Shown piece after piece: positions 16,453 to 23,824 of a DNA stretch of 64,000 nucleotides; position 1 is the stretch's first letter; the number at the start of each line of letters is the position of its first letter. A model generated the notes under the pieces. It did no database searches. It was not told the DNA's origin and worked only from the letters and a program-made list of their open reading frames with translations. Origin of the DNA: Arthrobacter rhizophilus (GTDB taxonomy: Bacteria > Actinomycetota > Actinomycetes > Actinomycetales > Micrococcaceae); assembly GCF_026241105.1 (NCBI RefSeq), contig NZ_JAPFFT010000017.1:1-64000 (forward strand). Reading direction: 5' to 3'. The position numbers and the translations under genes are program-made.

Positions 16453-16875
16453 ATGCCAGGCGAGCCCAGCACCCGTACCGCCTCTATGGAGGGGCATCGC
16501 CCCTCCATGCCGGCCGCAGTCACCCCTGCGCCGGGCCAGTACCCCCGCCCCTCTCCCGCCAGGCACCCCTCCACCGCACCGGACTCCGGAATTTGGCGAG
16601 ATTATCCGTTGGCAGAGATCGAGGAGCTCATCGCGGAGTTGAAAAGGAAGGTGGCCCGCTTTGCGTTGTTCCGGTCGATCCAACTCGCGGATGAGGCCTC
16701 GGAACCCGGAAACGCGGATGCCTTTGAATCGATGAATGACGCCCTTGAGGATATCTCGGCGGCGGCGCTGGGCATCGAATTAGCGTCCCACCAAGAATTT
16801 CTACGGATTCGTTCGGTCGCAAGACCGGACCTTAACGTACCGGGAACCAACAAGGAGTCAGGAACTGCAGCATGA
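16453..16875 (+). CDS. Small hypothetical protein next to fliM
   Basis: A 140-residue protein I do not recognise. The first 45 residues are Pro/Thr/Ser-rich. Residues about 46-110 are predicted helical and charged (E-I-E-E-L-I-A-E-L-K-R-K-V-A-R-F-A-L-F-R-S, then M-N-D-A-L-E-D-I-S-A-A-A-L-G-I-E-L). The ATG at 16453 was chosen because AGGAGG (16435-16440) lies 12 nt upstream; ATG 16372 would add 27 residues without a ribosome site. A hairpin ATGGAGGGG/CCCCTCCAT (16486-16508) lies early in the gene and could affect translation. Its stop overlaps the next ORF start (ATGA), so the pair is translationally coupled. It is divergent from fliM and not an obvious flagellar part. Confidence 0.6.
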   Translation: MPGEPSTRTASMEGHRPSMPAAVTPAPGQYPRPSPARHPSTAPDSGIWRDYPLAEIEELIAELKRKVARFALFRSIQLADEASEPGNADAFESMNDALEDISAAALGIELASHQEFLRIRSVARPDLNVPGTNKESGTAA

Positions 16876-17132
16876 TCAGCACCATTGAGGCCGGCCGGAC
16901 GTTTTTTGTCGAGGCCAATAACCCGCTAGAGATCGAACACGATCTGAACGCCGCAGTGGACGCAGCGCTCATGCACGCCATGCAAGATGGCAGGCATGGG
17001 ATTTTGGTGACCCGGCACGGGCACTCGAGCTTCACCGTCGCCGTCAGCAGCAAAGTCCCTTACGGAGAGACGATGGAAGAGAACGGGCCCGCCTGGAGCC
17101 CGGGAAAAGCGGAAAACTCCGGGCCCTCCTAG
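16872..17132 (+). CDS. Small hypothetical protein, coupled to the upstream ORF
   Basis: An 86-residue protein of unknown function. The first 65 residues look folded: M-I-S-T-I-E-A-G-R-T-F-F-V-E, an A-A-V-D-A-A-L-M-H-A-M-Q-D-G helix, then H-G-I-L-V-T-R-H-G-H-S-S-F-T-V-A-V-S, which reads as a beta hairpin with three histidines. The last 20 residues are Gly/Pro/Glu-rich. The start ATG overlaps the previous stop as ATGA. No relatives are known to me. It ends 56 nt from the convergent GAF-ANTAR gene. Confidence 0.6.
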   Translation: MISTIEAGRTFFVEANNPLEIEHDLNAAVDAALMHAMQDGRHGILVTRHGHSSFTVAVSSKVPYGETMEENGPAWSPGKAENSGPS

Positions 17133-17187
17133 AACGCCGGGCCCTGCTAAAACGTCGGCCCGCTACAACGTCGGACGGCCTTGCCGC

Positions 17188-17901
17188 CTATAGAATCAGG
17201 GTCCGTTCGATGACGCTCGCCGCCGTGTCATGCAGACTCTGGTTGTTGGCGCGAGCAAAAGTGCGTAGCCGGCGGAATGCCTCTTGCATGTCCACTCCAG
17301 CAGTGTAGGCAATGACCCCCTTGGCCTGTTCGATGAGGACTCGGCTGTTCAGGGCGCGCTGCAGCTGTTCGTTGATCACCGCCGATTCGCGGATGGTGCG
17401 TTCCTGCAGGATGCTGATGGTCGCAACGTCTGCCAGCGCTTGGCCAATGGCAACGTCCTCCGGGGTCAGGGCGCCCGAATGTTCGCCGAAAAGGCCCATG
17501 GCTCCGATGGTTCTGCCTTGAACGCGCATCGGTACCGCGTGGACGGAACGGAATCCCTGTGACAGGGCGGCCGCCTGGAATTCTGGCCATTGGCCGCTCA
17601 AGGCGCGTATGTCCTCCACGATCACCAGTGTTCCTGTCCGGTAGCACTCAACACAAGGACCGGAGCCCGCCTGCAGCTGAAGTATTTCAACAAGCTGGCT
17701 TCGTTCGCTGGTGGAGGCAAGAACCTGCAGCTCGCCGTGGGGATCGGCAAGCAACAACCCCGCGGCGGCGGCATCGAGCAGATCCACGGATGCCTCGACA
17801 AGCGCGTGGAGCAAGTCCAGCACGTCGTAGTGTGCAACCAACGTGTTCGTGATCCTTACGAAGGCCGCGCTGACGCGCTCGGCGCGGCTTATCGTCACCA
17901 T
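17188..17901 (-). CDS. GAF-ANTAR antiterminator-type regulator
   Basis: 237 residues. A GAF sensor domain (about residues 25-160; D-L-L-D-A-A-A-A-G-L-L-L-A-D, then G-P-C-V-E-C-Y-R-T-G, and H-A-V-P-M-R-V-Q-G-R-T-I-G-A-M-G-L-F) is followed by an ANTAR RNA-binding domain (about 178-232; L-N-S-R-V-L-I-E-Q-A-K-G-V-I-A-Y, then A-F-R-R-L-R-T-F-A-R-A-N-N). ANTAR domains bind paired hexaloop hairpins and prevent transcription termination. Actinobacteria carry many such one-component GAF-ANTAR proteins with unknown signals. The next GAF-ANTAR gene lies 9 nt upstream in the same direction, so they form a tandem pair. Confidence 0.92.
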   Translation of the reverse strand: MVTISRAERVSAAFVRITNTLVAHYDVLDLLHALVEASVDLLDAAAAGLLLADPHGELQVLASTSERSQLVEILQLQAGSGPCVECYRTGTLVIVEDIRALSGQWPEFQAAALSQGFRSVHAVPMRVQGRTIGAMGLFGEHSGALTPEDVAIGQALADVATISILQERTIRESAVINEQLQRALNSRVLIEQAKGVIAYTAGVDMQEAFRRLRTFARANNQSLHDTAASVIERTLIL

Positions 17902-17910
17902 ATCGCCATA

Positions 17911-18612
17911 TTACTGCAGACCAGGACCGCCGTGGGGGTCATTCCCCGGAACAAAACTCAAGCGTCCCTGCAGCACTGCATCGGCAGTTTGACGCAATGA
18001 CAGCGCATGCGCGAATGCGTGGGCGCGCATCAACAAAAGTGCGTCCGCAGCGGAACTCCCTGATTGTGCCAGGACCATTCCCGTGGCCTGGTGGATTTCC
18101 CGCCGGGACATCAACGCGGTTTCCACGGCGGGGTCCGTGTCGGGCGAGTTCACCATCAGGACCCGTCGCAACAAATGCCACGCCGTCTGGCCGGCGAGCA
18201 CCGACGCTGTCGCGAAATCGGCGTAGCTCAGGCTCCCCGGTTTCGTATGGTGGAGCTCCACAACCCCCAGATCCAAAGCGCCGACGGTCAGCGGGAACAC
18301 AAAGAGCGCCGCAGCTTCGGTCTCCAGGATTGCTTTGCTAAAAACCGGCCACGAGTACGGATGTGAGTATCGGACATCGGGGACCAGAACGGGGAGCTTT
18401 GTGTGCAAGGCTTCCCACCTGGGACCTTCCCCCAAATCAAACTGCAGCTCATCAAGCCTGGCCGCCAGCCTATTGCTCGCGCACACAAGGGTCTCCGACG
18501 CGGCCCCGCCGAACATGGACACGGCAGCACCGCTCACTGGTAGCTGACTCAGAAACGGTGTACATAGCTCAGCGTCACCGGAAGCTCCCGGTCCAACGCC
18601 GAAGTCAACCAT
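17911..18612 (-). CDS. Second GAF-ANTAR-type regulator, divergent
   Basis: 233 residues from ATG 18612 (MVDFGVGPG). A GAF-like domain (S-G-A-A-V-S-M-F-G-G-A-A-S-E-T-L-V-C-A-S-N and D-L-G-E-G-P-R-W-E-A, then P-L-T-V-G-A-L-D-L-G-V-V-E-L) precedes an ANTAR-like C-terminus (S-R-R-E-I-H-Q-A-T-G-M-V-L-A-Q-S-G-S-S-A-A-D-A-L-L-L-M-R-A-H-A-F). The A-T-G-M-V-L-A-Q core replaces the commoner A-K-G-x-L-M. It is paired with the GAF-ANTAR gene 9 nt downstream. Whether either controls the surrounding flagellar genes cannot be told from sequence. Confidence 0.88.
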   Translation of the reverse strand: MVDFGVGPGASGDAELCTPFLSQLPVSGAAVSMFGGAASETLVCASNRLAARLDELQFDLGEGPRWEALHTKLPVLVPDVRYSHPYSWPVFSKAILETEAAALFVFPLTVGALDLGVVELHHTKPGSLSYADFATASVLAGQTAWHLLRRVLMVNSPDTDPAVETALMSRREIHQATGMVLAQSGSSAADALLLMRAHAFAHALSLRQTADAVLQGRLSFVPGNDPHGGPGLQ

Positions 18613-18757
18613 GGAACACACTTCGGTGGAACTCGGAGAGTTCCAGGGCGGCGTGTGCAGCATCCATGGTGAGCCTCAGATCCCCGATTCATCCTGTGCG
18701 GCAGCACCCGGTTTCGCGCGGAACCGGAACAGCTGCTCTTCACCGCTAAGAATAGAC

Positions 18758-18779
18758 CCATCATGCCTGGGCATGATGG
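18758..18779. terminator. 22-bp perfect palindrome after the VOC gene
   Basis: CCATCATGCC-TG-GGCATGATGG has perfect 10-bp arms and starts 23 nt after the VOC stop. On the minus strand it is followed by TCTATTCTTA, a weak U-rich run, so a terminator for the AraC-VOC pair is likely. It could instead be an operator for the GAF-ANTAR pair, whose first ATG is about 145 nt downstream. The rest of 18613-18802 shows nothing else. Confidence 0.55.
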
Positions 18780-18802
18780 TCAGGCATTGGTCGAGCGGTT
18801 GC

Positions 18803-19213
18803 CTAAGCTGCTGGTGCCTGCGAAATCCTGACCATGTTGCCCGAAGGATCCCGGAAGGCGCAGTCGCGGGGACCCCATGGCTGGTCGATTGGCTCCTGCA
18901 TGACCTCCGCGCCGGACGTCCTGACCTTCTCGAAGAGCGTATCGACGTCGTCTGAGCGAAAGACAATTGGCCCCAGGACGCCCTTGGTGAGCAGCTCCTG
19001 GAGGGAATCGCCGTCGGCCTTGGAACGGCCAGCGTGCGGCTCAGAGAGCACGATTTCGACACCCGGCTGGTCCGTGCTGCCGAGCGTGACCCAGCGGAAT
19101 CCGCCCTGTGCGACGTCGTTGAGCACCTCAAGGCCGAGGGCGTCCCGGTAGAAGGTGAGAGCTTCGTCGGGATCGTTGACAGTGATGTGTGAGTACTGCA
19201 ATGAAATAGTCAT
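18803..19213 (-). CDS. VOC (glyoxalase/bleomycin-resistance fold) protein
   Basis: 136 residues of the vicinal-oxygen-chelate superfamily. The two beta-alpha-beta-beta-beta modules are visible: Y-S-H-I-T-V-N-D-P-D-E-A-L-T-F-Y-R-D-A-L-G-L-E-V, and later I-V-F-R-S-D-D-V-D-T-L-F-E-K-V. The terminal W-G-P-R-D-C-A-F-R-D-P-S-G-N-M-V-R-I is the usual closing motif. Metal ligands may be H9, E-V-E and the late region, but the substrate is unknown. It follows the AraC gene by 10 nt, so AraC probably controls it. Confidence 0.9.
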   Translation of the reverse strand: MTISLQYSHITVNDPDEALTFYRDALGLEVLNDVAQGGFRWVTLGSTDQPGVEIVLSEPHAGRSKADGDSLQELLTKGVLGPIVFRSDDVDTLFEKVRTSGAEVMQEPIDQPWGPRDCAFRDPSGNMVRISQAPAA

Positions 19214-19223
19214 GGCAACGACG

Positions 19224-19682
19224 CTAGTCCGCGACGGCGGCGAGCGCTTCTCGAATCCTGCTCTCTTCTTTCCGGCCAGGTTGCTCGTCCCGTCTGGGAC
19301 GGGTGCGGATCTTAGCCACGCAGGCGGGCATTGCGGCCACTGCGAGGTGCTCCCGCGCGCGGTAGGTGCTGGGAGTCACCCCTACCAGTTCAGTGAACCT
19401 TGAACTGAAGGAGCCAAGTGAGGTACATCCGACTTCCATGCACGCGTCGGTGACGTTCATTCCGCCGCGCAGGAGCGCCATCGCGCGCTCGATCCGGCGG
19501 GTCATCAGGTAGTTGTAGGGGGTCTCGCCATAAGCGGCCCGGAATTGCCGCGAGAAGTGCGCGGGTGACATGTAGGCATGGCTGGCCATGGTCGGCACGT
19601 CGAGGGGCTTTGCGTACTCACGGTCGATCAGGTCACGCGCCCTGCGCAGGTATGTGAGCCTGGCAAGATCCTCCGGGGTCAT
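19224..19682 (-). CDS. AraC-family transcriptional regulator (DNA-binding domain only)
   Basis: 152 residues. The N-terminal about 105 residues form a complete AraC double HTH: D-L-I-D-R-E-Y-A-K-P-L-D-V-P-T-M-A-S-H-A-Y-M-S, then F-S-R-Q-F-R-A-A-Y-G-E-T-P-Y-N-Y-L-M-T-R-R-I-E-R-A, then C-T-S-L-G-S-F-S-S-R-F-T-E-L-V-G-V-T-P-S. No ligand-binding domain is present. The tail of 45 residues is Arg/Glu-rich. ATG 19682 begins MTPEDLARL; longer in-frame sequence upstream runs into motB and is rejected. It is paired with the VOC gene. Confidence 0.9.
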   Translation of the reverse strand: MTPEDLARLTYLRRARDLIDREYAKPLDVPTMASHAYMSPAHFSRQFRAAYGETPYNYLMTRRIERAMALLRGGMNVTDACMEVGCTSLGSFSSRFTELVGVTPSTYRAREHLAVAAMPACVAKIRTRPRRDEQPGRKEESRIREALAAVAD

Positions 19683-19753
19683 GCCACGAGCGTACCTCGG
19701 CGCGCTGGTCATTTCCACGGAGCGCGGTGTCGTCCCGCTACAGGCGCGCAGGC

Positions 19754-20548
19754 CTACTGGCCCGCTCTCGCCTTGAGTGCCTCCGGAATCAGGGCACGGA
19801 CCACTTCGGGTTTGTCCGAAAGTACGACGACGTCGACGCGGCGGTTGAGCTCCATCAGCGCCTCGGTGGAGTCGTCGTTGACCTGCCTGGCCGAGCCGAA
19901 CGCGACCGCCCCAATGTGGCCTGCCGGGATCCCCCCATGGTCCACGAGGTACCTGAGGACATTGACGGAACGCGCGGAGGAAAGCTCCCACGTCGAGGGG
20001 TAGGAGGTGATTCCGTTGGCGGCGTGGCCTTCCACCATGACCTCAAGGCCGGCGCTGACCATGGCGGGTGCAATGGTGCCAAGGACCTGGCTGGCGCGGG
20101 CAGTGAGCTCCGGCCGGTCGGGTTCGAAGAAGGTCTGTGATCCCACGAGTTTTACGGTGAGTCCGCGTTCGCCGATCTGGAACTGCACATTGGCCCCCAG
20201 CCCCGCGGCGTCGAGCTTTGACTTCATGTCGTCGCGCAAAGCGGTGAGCCGGTCCACTTCTTTGAGAGCCAGGTCCAGGGAAGAGAATCCTTGGGCGTCG
20301 GCGTGGGTGAACTCAGGCGGAACCACGGTGCCGGTGGCTGTGTCCACCTTCTGGCTGGCCACGGTGCCGAAACCTGTGGCCAGCGAATTGCGGAGTTTAT
20401 CGAATTTGGTCTGGTCCACGGTGGACATGGCGAACAGGACGATGAACATGCACATGAGCACCGTGACCATGTCCATGTAGGAAGCCATCCAGCGTTCGTC
20501 GACATGCTCCTCCGCCGGAGGTGAACTGCGGCGGCGCCGGGACCTCAT
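19754..20548 (-). CDS. motB: Flagellar motor stator protein MotB
   Basis: 264 residues. An Arg-rich cytoplasmic tail is followed by one transmembrane helix with the essential proton-binding Asp in S-Y-M-D-M-V-T-V-L-M-C-M-F. A C-terminal OmpA-like peptidoglycan-binding domain follows (V-M-V-E-G-H-A-A-N-G, then W-E-L-S-S-A-R-S-V-N-V-L-R-Y-L and N-R-R-V-D-V-V-V). The Asp indicates a proton-type motor, judged by overall similarity only. It overlaps motA by 4 nt. In many Gram-positive loci fliL and fliM follow; here the AraC island intervenes. Confidence 0.96.
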   Translation of the reverse strand: MRSRRRRSSPPAEEHVDERWMASYMDMVTVLMCMFIVLFAMSTVDQTKFDKLRNSLATGFGTVASQKVDTATGTVVPPEFTHADAQGFSSLDLALKEVDRLTALRDDMKSKLDAAGLGANVQFQIGERGLTVKLVGSQTFFEPDRPELTARASQVLGTIAPAMVSAGLEVMVEGHAANGITSYPSTWELSSARSVNVLRYLVDHGGIPAGHIGAVAFGSARQVNDDSTEALMELNRRVDVVVLSDKPEVVRALIPEALKARAGQ

Positions 20549-21372
20549 GCGGCCTTGGACGAAGCGAATTTGCCGGGGCGGCCGTCGTCGTCGGTGCTCT
20601 TCTTTGCGGATTTCGCCTTGCCGAGCCTGTCGGCGGGGACCATGGCACGGAGCCGCTCGGCGAGCAGTAGCGGTTGGGTCCCGTTCTGCACTGCCAGCAT
20701 GCCTTCCATCAGCAGCGTCATGCGTTCGATTTCCAACTCGGACAGGCGCTTGAGCCGCGAGCTGAACGGCAGCCAGATGAAGTTCGCTGACAACAATCCC
20801 CAGAGGGTAGCCACGAATGCCGAGGCGATCATGGGTCCCAGGTGGTCGGGCGAGGAAAGGTTCTCCAAGACGTGGGTCAAGGACACCACCGTGCCAATGA
20901 TGCCGATGGTGGGTGCGTATCCACCCAGGCTGGCGAAGAATTTGGCAGAGACGTGGTCGCTGCGCATCTTGGTGTCGATCTCGTCTTCCATGAGGATGCG
21001 CAACTCTTCGGCATCGGTGCCGTCGGCGATGTTCTGGAGGGCCCTGGCCAGGAACGGATCCTTTTCCTGGGCAGCTGCCTCTTCCAGGGAGAGCAGCCCT
21101 TCGCTGCGGGCCTTCTCGGCAAAGCCGATCAGCTGGTCGATGCTGTCCTGCGGCTTGTCGGTCCTCCCCTTGAAAGCCTTGGGCAAGTCCTTGAACGCCC
21201 GGATGGTGTCGCGGAACGTGTTCCCGGCCAGGCCTACGGCCAAGGTGGCACCGAAAACCAAGACCATGGGCGCGGGAAGCAGGAGCGCCATGAGGTTGGC
21301 GTCTTCAAGGGTCACCATGGCGACCACGGAGCCGAAGGCCAGGAACAGGCCGATAATAGTTGAGGGATCCAT
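20545..21372 (-). CDS. motA: Flagellar motor stator protein MotA
   Basis: 275 residues with four transmembrane segments: M-D-P-S-T-I-I-G-L-F-L-A-F-G-S at the N-terminus, a pair around residues 150-205 (Y-A-P-T-I-G-I-I-G-T-V-V-S-L and I-A-S-A-F-V-A-T-L-W-G-L-L-S-A-N), and a large cytoplasmic loop with conserved charged residues. The conserved proline at the TMS3 start is present. MotA and MotB form the A5B2 stator. It starts 3 nt after the flbD stop and overlaps motB. Confidence 0.96.
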   Translation of the reverse strand: MDPSTIIGLFLAFGSVVAMVTLEDANLMALLLPAPMVLVFGATLAVGLAGNTFRDTIRAFKDLPKAFKGRTDKPQDSIDQLIGFAEKARSEGLLSLEEAAAQEKDPFLARALQNIADGTDAEELRILMEDEIDTKMRSDHVSAKFFASLGGYAPTIGIIGTVVSLTHVLENLSSPDHLGPMIASAFVATLWGLLSANFIWLPFSSRLKRLSELEIERMTLLMEGMLAVQNGTQPLLLAERLRAMVPADRLGKAKSAKKSTDDDGRPGKFASSKAA

Positions 21373-21375
21373 GGC

Positions 21376-21630
21376 CTACCTTCCGTCCGGGTCCGGTGTC
21401 CGCACGAGGCTCAAGGGATAGCCCGTCACAGTGGGGAGATCTTGTGCCCGCCGGAGGATGTAGGAGCGGTAATTCGCAATCAGCTCCACCACCTCGGCGA
21501 GGCTCTCCTGCACTACGTAAGCAGCGCCGTCGAGGGTCACCAGGTGGGTGTCCGGGCTTTCGTGGATCCGTTCAATGATGTCCGGGTTCACGGCAAAGCG
21601 GGTGCCGTTCAGGCGGGTGACAACGATCAT
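21376..21630 (-). CDS. flbD: Flagellar protein FlbD (small Gram-positive type)
   Basis: 84 residues, M-I-V-V-T-R-L-N-G-T-R-F-A-V-N-P-D-I-I-E-R-I-H-E-S-P-D-T, which matches the small FlbD/SwrD proteins encoded next to motA in Gram-positive flagellar loci. SwrD is reported to raise swimming torque in Bacillus. This is not the Caulobacter NtrC-type FlbD. It is the first gene of flbD-motA-motB, with a sigma-28-type promoter about 55 nt upstream. Confidence 0.93.
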   Translation of the reverse strand: MIVVTRLNGTRFAVNPDIIERIHESPDTHLVTLDGAAYVVQESLAEVVELIANYRSYILRRAQDLPTVTGYPLSLVRTPDPDGR

Positions 21631-21685
21631 GGGCCGTTTCTGCTTTAGCTAGGAAGGCGCTGTAGGGAGGGTGGTTCAGTTCCTA

Positions 21686-21712
21686 CTGTCGGCCGGAGGC
21701 CCGCTCGCGTTA
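21686..21712 (-). promoter_or_regulatory. Sigma-28-type promoter of flbD-motAB
   Basis: On the minus strand, TAAC (21712-21709), exactly 15 bp, then GCCGACAG (21693-21686). The layout matches the promoters before fliC, flgN and flgB. The predicted start site is about 50 nt before the flbD ATG. Confidence 0.7.
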
Positions 21713-21771
21713 GCTTGCCGCCGAACTGCGTCGCTCCAGTCACCCCATCAGCCCAAGTCCACCATCCTCGG

Positions 21772-22881
21772 TCAGGACTTTCGGACCAAGCGGGAAAGCG
21801 CCATGGGAAGAGTCAAAACGGCGACGGCGGGAACGATCCACCAGATGCCTCCGGCGCCTGCGGCGCTCAGTGCGGCAGTGACTGCGAAGGATGCGGCTAC
21901 GGCAAGGGCCACCCTCCAGTCATCGCCAATGATGAAGTCGTACCAGAACAAGCCGAAGCGTTTCAGCGATTCCACCGCTGAGGTTTTGCGCGGACCGTCG
22001 AGGGCAGTCGCCGCGGCGGCCACCGTGCGGGTTTGGGCTGTTTCTGGGTCACCGGTTTCCAAGGATGCTCCCGCCGGAAAACCACCGAAGGGAATACCAC
22101 CAGCGAATCCCAGGGCGGACTGGTTTGGCATGGACACCGTAGCAACCGTGGACCTCAAAGGACGGCGCCGAAGCAGCGCCACGATGGCCAAGGCAATGAC
22201 GGCAAGCCCTGGAATGATGACCAGGAGCGAAATATCAGCTACAGGCCAAACGGCCCCGGCACCCTCGGCGCCCCAAAAGATGCCGAAGCTTGTCAGCATG
22301 ATGCCCACGATGAACTTCATGGTGTTCTCGGGCACCCGGGAAAGGGGTCCGCGAACGATGATCGCCGCAACGGCTACGAGGACAACTGCCGCTGCCGCTG
22401 CCCACGCCGCCAGGCCCAGTTGGCCCTGGATGTTGCCGAAGGTGACCACGATGAACGCAACTTCCAGTCCTTCGAGCAGTACGCCCTTGAAGGAAAGAGT
22501 GAAGGCGTACCAGTCGCTGACCCCAAAGCGGGACACCCCGGTCGCGGACTGTGCCGCGGCAAATTCACGCCGATAGATCTCGTCCTCGTCGTGCAGGGCC
22601 TTGTGGCCGCTGGCGCGCAGGATGGCCTTGCGCATCCACTGAAGCCCGAAGACAAGCAGGAGCCCCCCGACAATGACGCGCAGGAAATCCAAGGGAATCA
22701 GGGCGATCGCCGGTCCGAAAACGATGACGACGGCGGCCAGCACCACCAAGCCGGCGCCGACGCCGGAGAGGGCCGAGCGCCAGTTGCGGGCAGTCCCTGC
22801 GGCCAGAACGATGGTGGCGGCTTCCACGGCTTCGACCAAGCAGGCCAGGAAGACGGACAGGAGCAATGCAGTGGTATTCAA
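21772..22881 (-). CDS. Multi-pass membrane protein (COG4280-like)
   Basis: 369 residues with about nine hydrophobic segments. The first helix carries A-C-L-V-E-A-V-E-A-A-T-I-V-L-A-A-G and a later one S-F-K-G-V-L-L-E-G-L-E-V-A-F-I-V-V. This paired acidic E-x-x-E pattern recalls cation transporters of the FTR1/UPF0016 type, but I cannot assign a substrate. A soluble loop of about 60 residues (P-N-Q-S-A-L-G-F-A-G-G) separates the last helices. It begins with TTG at 22881. It marks the left edge of the non-flagellar block. Upstream, small palindromes at 22927-22942 (CATCAAC-CT-GTTGATG) and 22959-22974 may be operators. Confidence 0.75.
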   Translation of the reverse strand: MNTTALLLSVFLACLVEAVEAATIVLAAGTARNWRSALSGVGAGLVVLAAVVIVFGPAIALIPLDFLRVIVGGLLLVFGLQWMRKAILRASGHKALHDEDEIYRREFAAAQSATGVSRFGVSDWYAFTLSFKGVLLEGLEVAFIVVTFGNIQGQLGLAAWAAAAAVVLVAVAAIIVRGPLSRVPENTMKFIVGIMLTSFGIFWGAEGAGAVWPVADISLLVIIPGLAVIALAIVALLRRRPLRSTVATVSMPNQSALGFAGGIPFGGFPAGASLETGDPETAQTRTVAAAATALDGPRKTSAVESLKRFGLFWYDFIIGDDWRVALAVAASFAVTAALSAAGAGGIWWIVPAVAVLTLPMALSRLVRKS

Positions 22882-23073
22882 GGGTGTCGCTCTCTTTCGG
22901 AGACGTAAATGTAACCGCTGTTAGATCATCAACCTGTTGATGGTGACTCTACGCACATAACAGAGTTTACTGTTCTGGTGAATGAAAAGTTAAGGGCTTT
23001 CAACAGCTTGCCCACCGCGCCCCTCCTCGTAGGCAAACGAGGACCTTGGAGAGGCGGCAGATAGAATCCGAAC

Positions 23074-23646
23074 ATGCGCCCTGCCGAATCGACCGACAAT
23101 CCGGACGCGGGCGGGGCAGCCGAATGGCTGATCCTCGTTTACCGCGTCCCCTCCGAGCCCACCCGGCTGCGCGCAGCGGTGTGGCGGCGACTCAAAGGAC
23201 TGGGCGCCGTCTACTTGCAAAACTCCATCGCCGCTCTACCCAAGGCTCCCGCCGCGGAACGCGCACTGCAGAAACTGCGCCACGAAATCCTTGATATGCC
23301 CGGCACGGCCATCCTCATGTCTTCCACCGTCATCGCAGGCGATTCCCACATCCTGAGCCTCTATCAATCGGCCCGCACCGATGAGTACGACGAGATCGTT
23401 GACCGTTGCAAGGATTTTCTCGCGGGTATCGAGAAGGAATACCAGGCCAACCACTTCACGTATGCCGAGCTCGAAGAGAACGAGGTGGACTACACAAAAC
23501 TCGTCAACTGGCTCGCCAAGATCCGCGCACGCGACACTTTCCAGGCGCCCGGCTCCACCGAGGCGGATGCTTCCTTGGCCCAATGCGCACAGGCCTTGGA
23601 GGACTACGCAAGCAGGGTCTACTCAGAAGAATCCGAGGCCCACTAA
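23074..23646 (+). CDS. ChrB N-terminal-domain-like protein
   Basis: 190 residues. W-L-I-L-V-Y-R-V-P-S-E-P-T-R-L-R-A-A-V-W-R-R-L-K-G-L-G-A-V-Y-L-Q-N-S is typical of the N-terminal domain of ChrB, linked with chromate resistance, and of related stand-alone proteins. The C-terminal catalytic-like domain of full ChrB is missing, and no chrA transporter is adjacent, so a chromate role is not implied. A TAGAAT at 23062-23067 lies 7 nt before the ATG, so the message may be leaderless. Confidence 0.8.
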   Translation: MRPAESTDNPDAGGAAEWLILVYRVPSEPTRLRAAVWRRLKGLGAVYLQNSIAALPKAPAAERALQKLRHEILDMPGTAILMSSTVIAGDSHILSLYQSARTDEYDEIVDRCKDFLAGIEKEYQANHFTYAELEENEVDYTKLVNWLAKIRARDTFQAPGSTEADASLAQCAQALEDYASRVYSEESEAH

Positions 23647-23735
23647 GCGGCCCATCCACCGGTCGTGTATTAGGTCATGTAAATCTTGCGTAATACATGT
23701 GATTCCCGTCACGATCAGGCGATCTGGATGGAAAT

Positions 23736-23754
23736 TTAGGTATGGCTAACCTAA
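23736..23754. promoter_or_regulatory. IdeR/DtxR iron box upstream of the iron ABC operon
   Basis: TTAGGTATGGCTAACCTAA differs at two positions from the actinobacterial iron-box consensus TTAGGTTAGSCTAACCTAA. It is 70 bp before the binding-protein ATG. It implies repression under iron-replete conditions. A second inverted repeat TGTATTA...TAATACA (23666-23697) lies further upstream. Confidence 0.85.
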
Positions 23755-23824
23755 AGTTTCAACCTGTGAGCCCGCACTTTCTTCCCCCGGGCTCCCCAGG
23801 ATTTGCTCGCAGAAAGAAGCCCTC

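Noticed and set aside
16303..16683. N-terminal extension of FliM to 16683
   Set aside because: The extension has no FliM similarity and overlaps the divergent small gene at 16453-16875.
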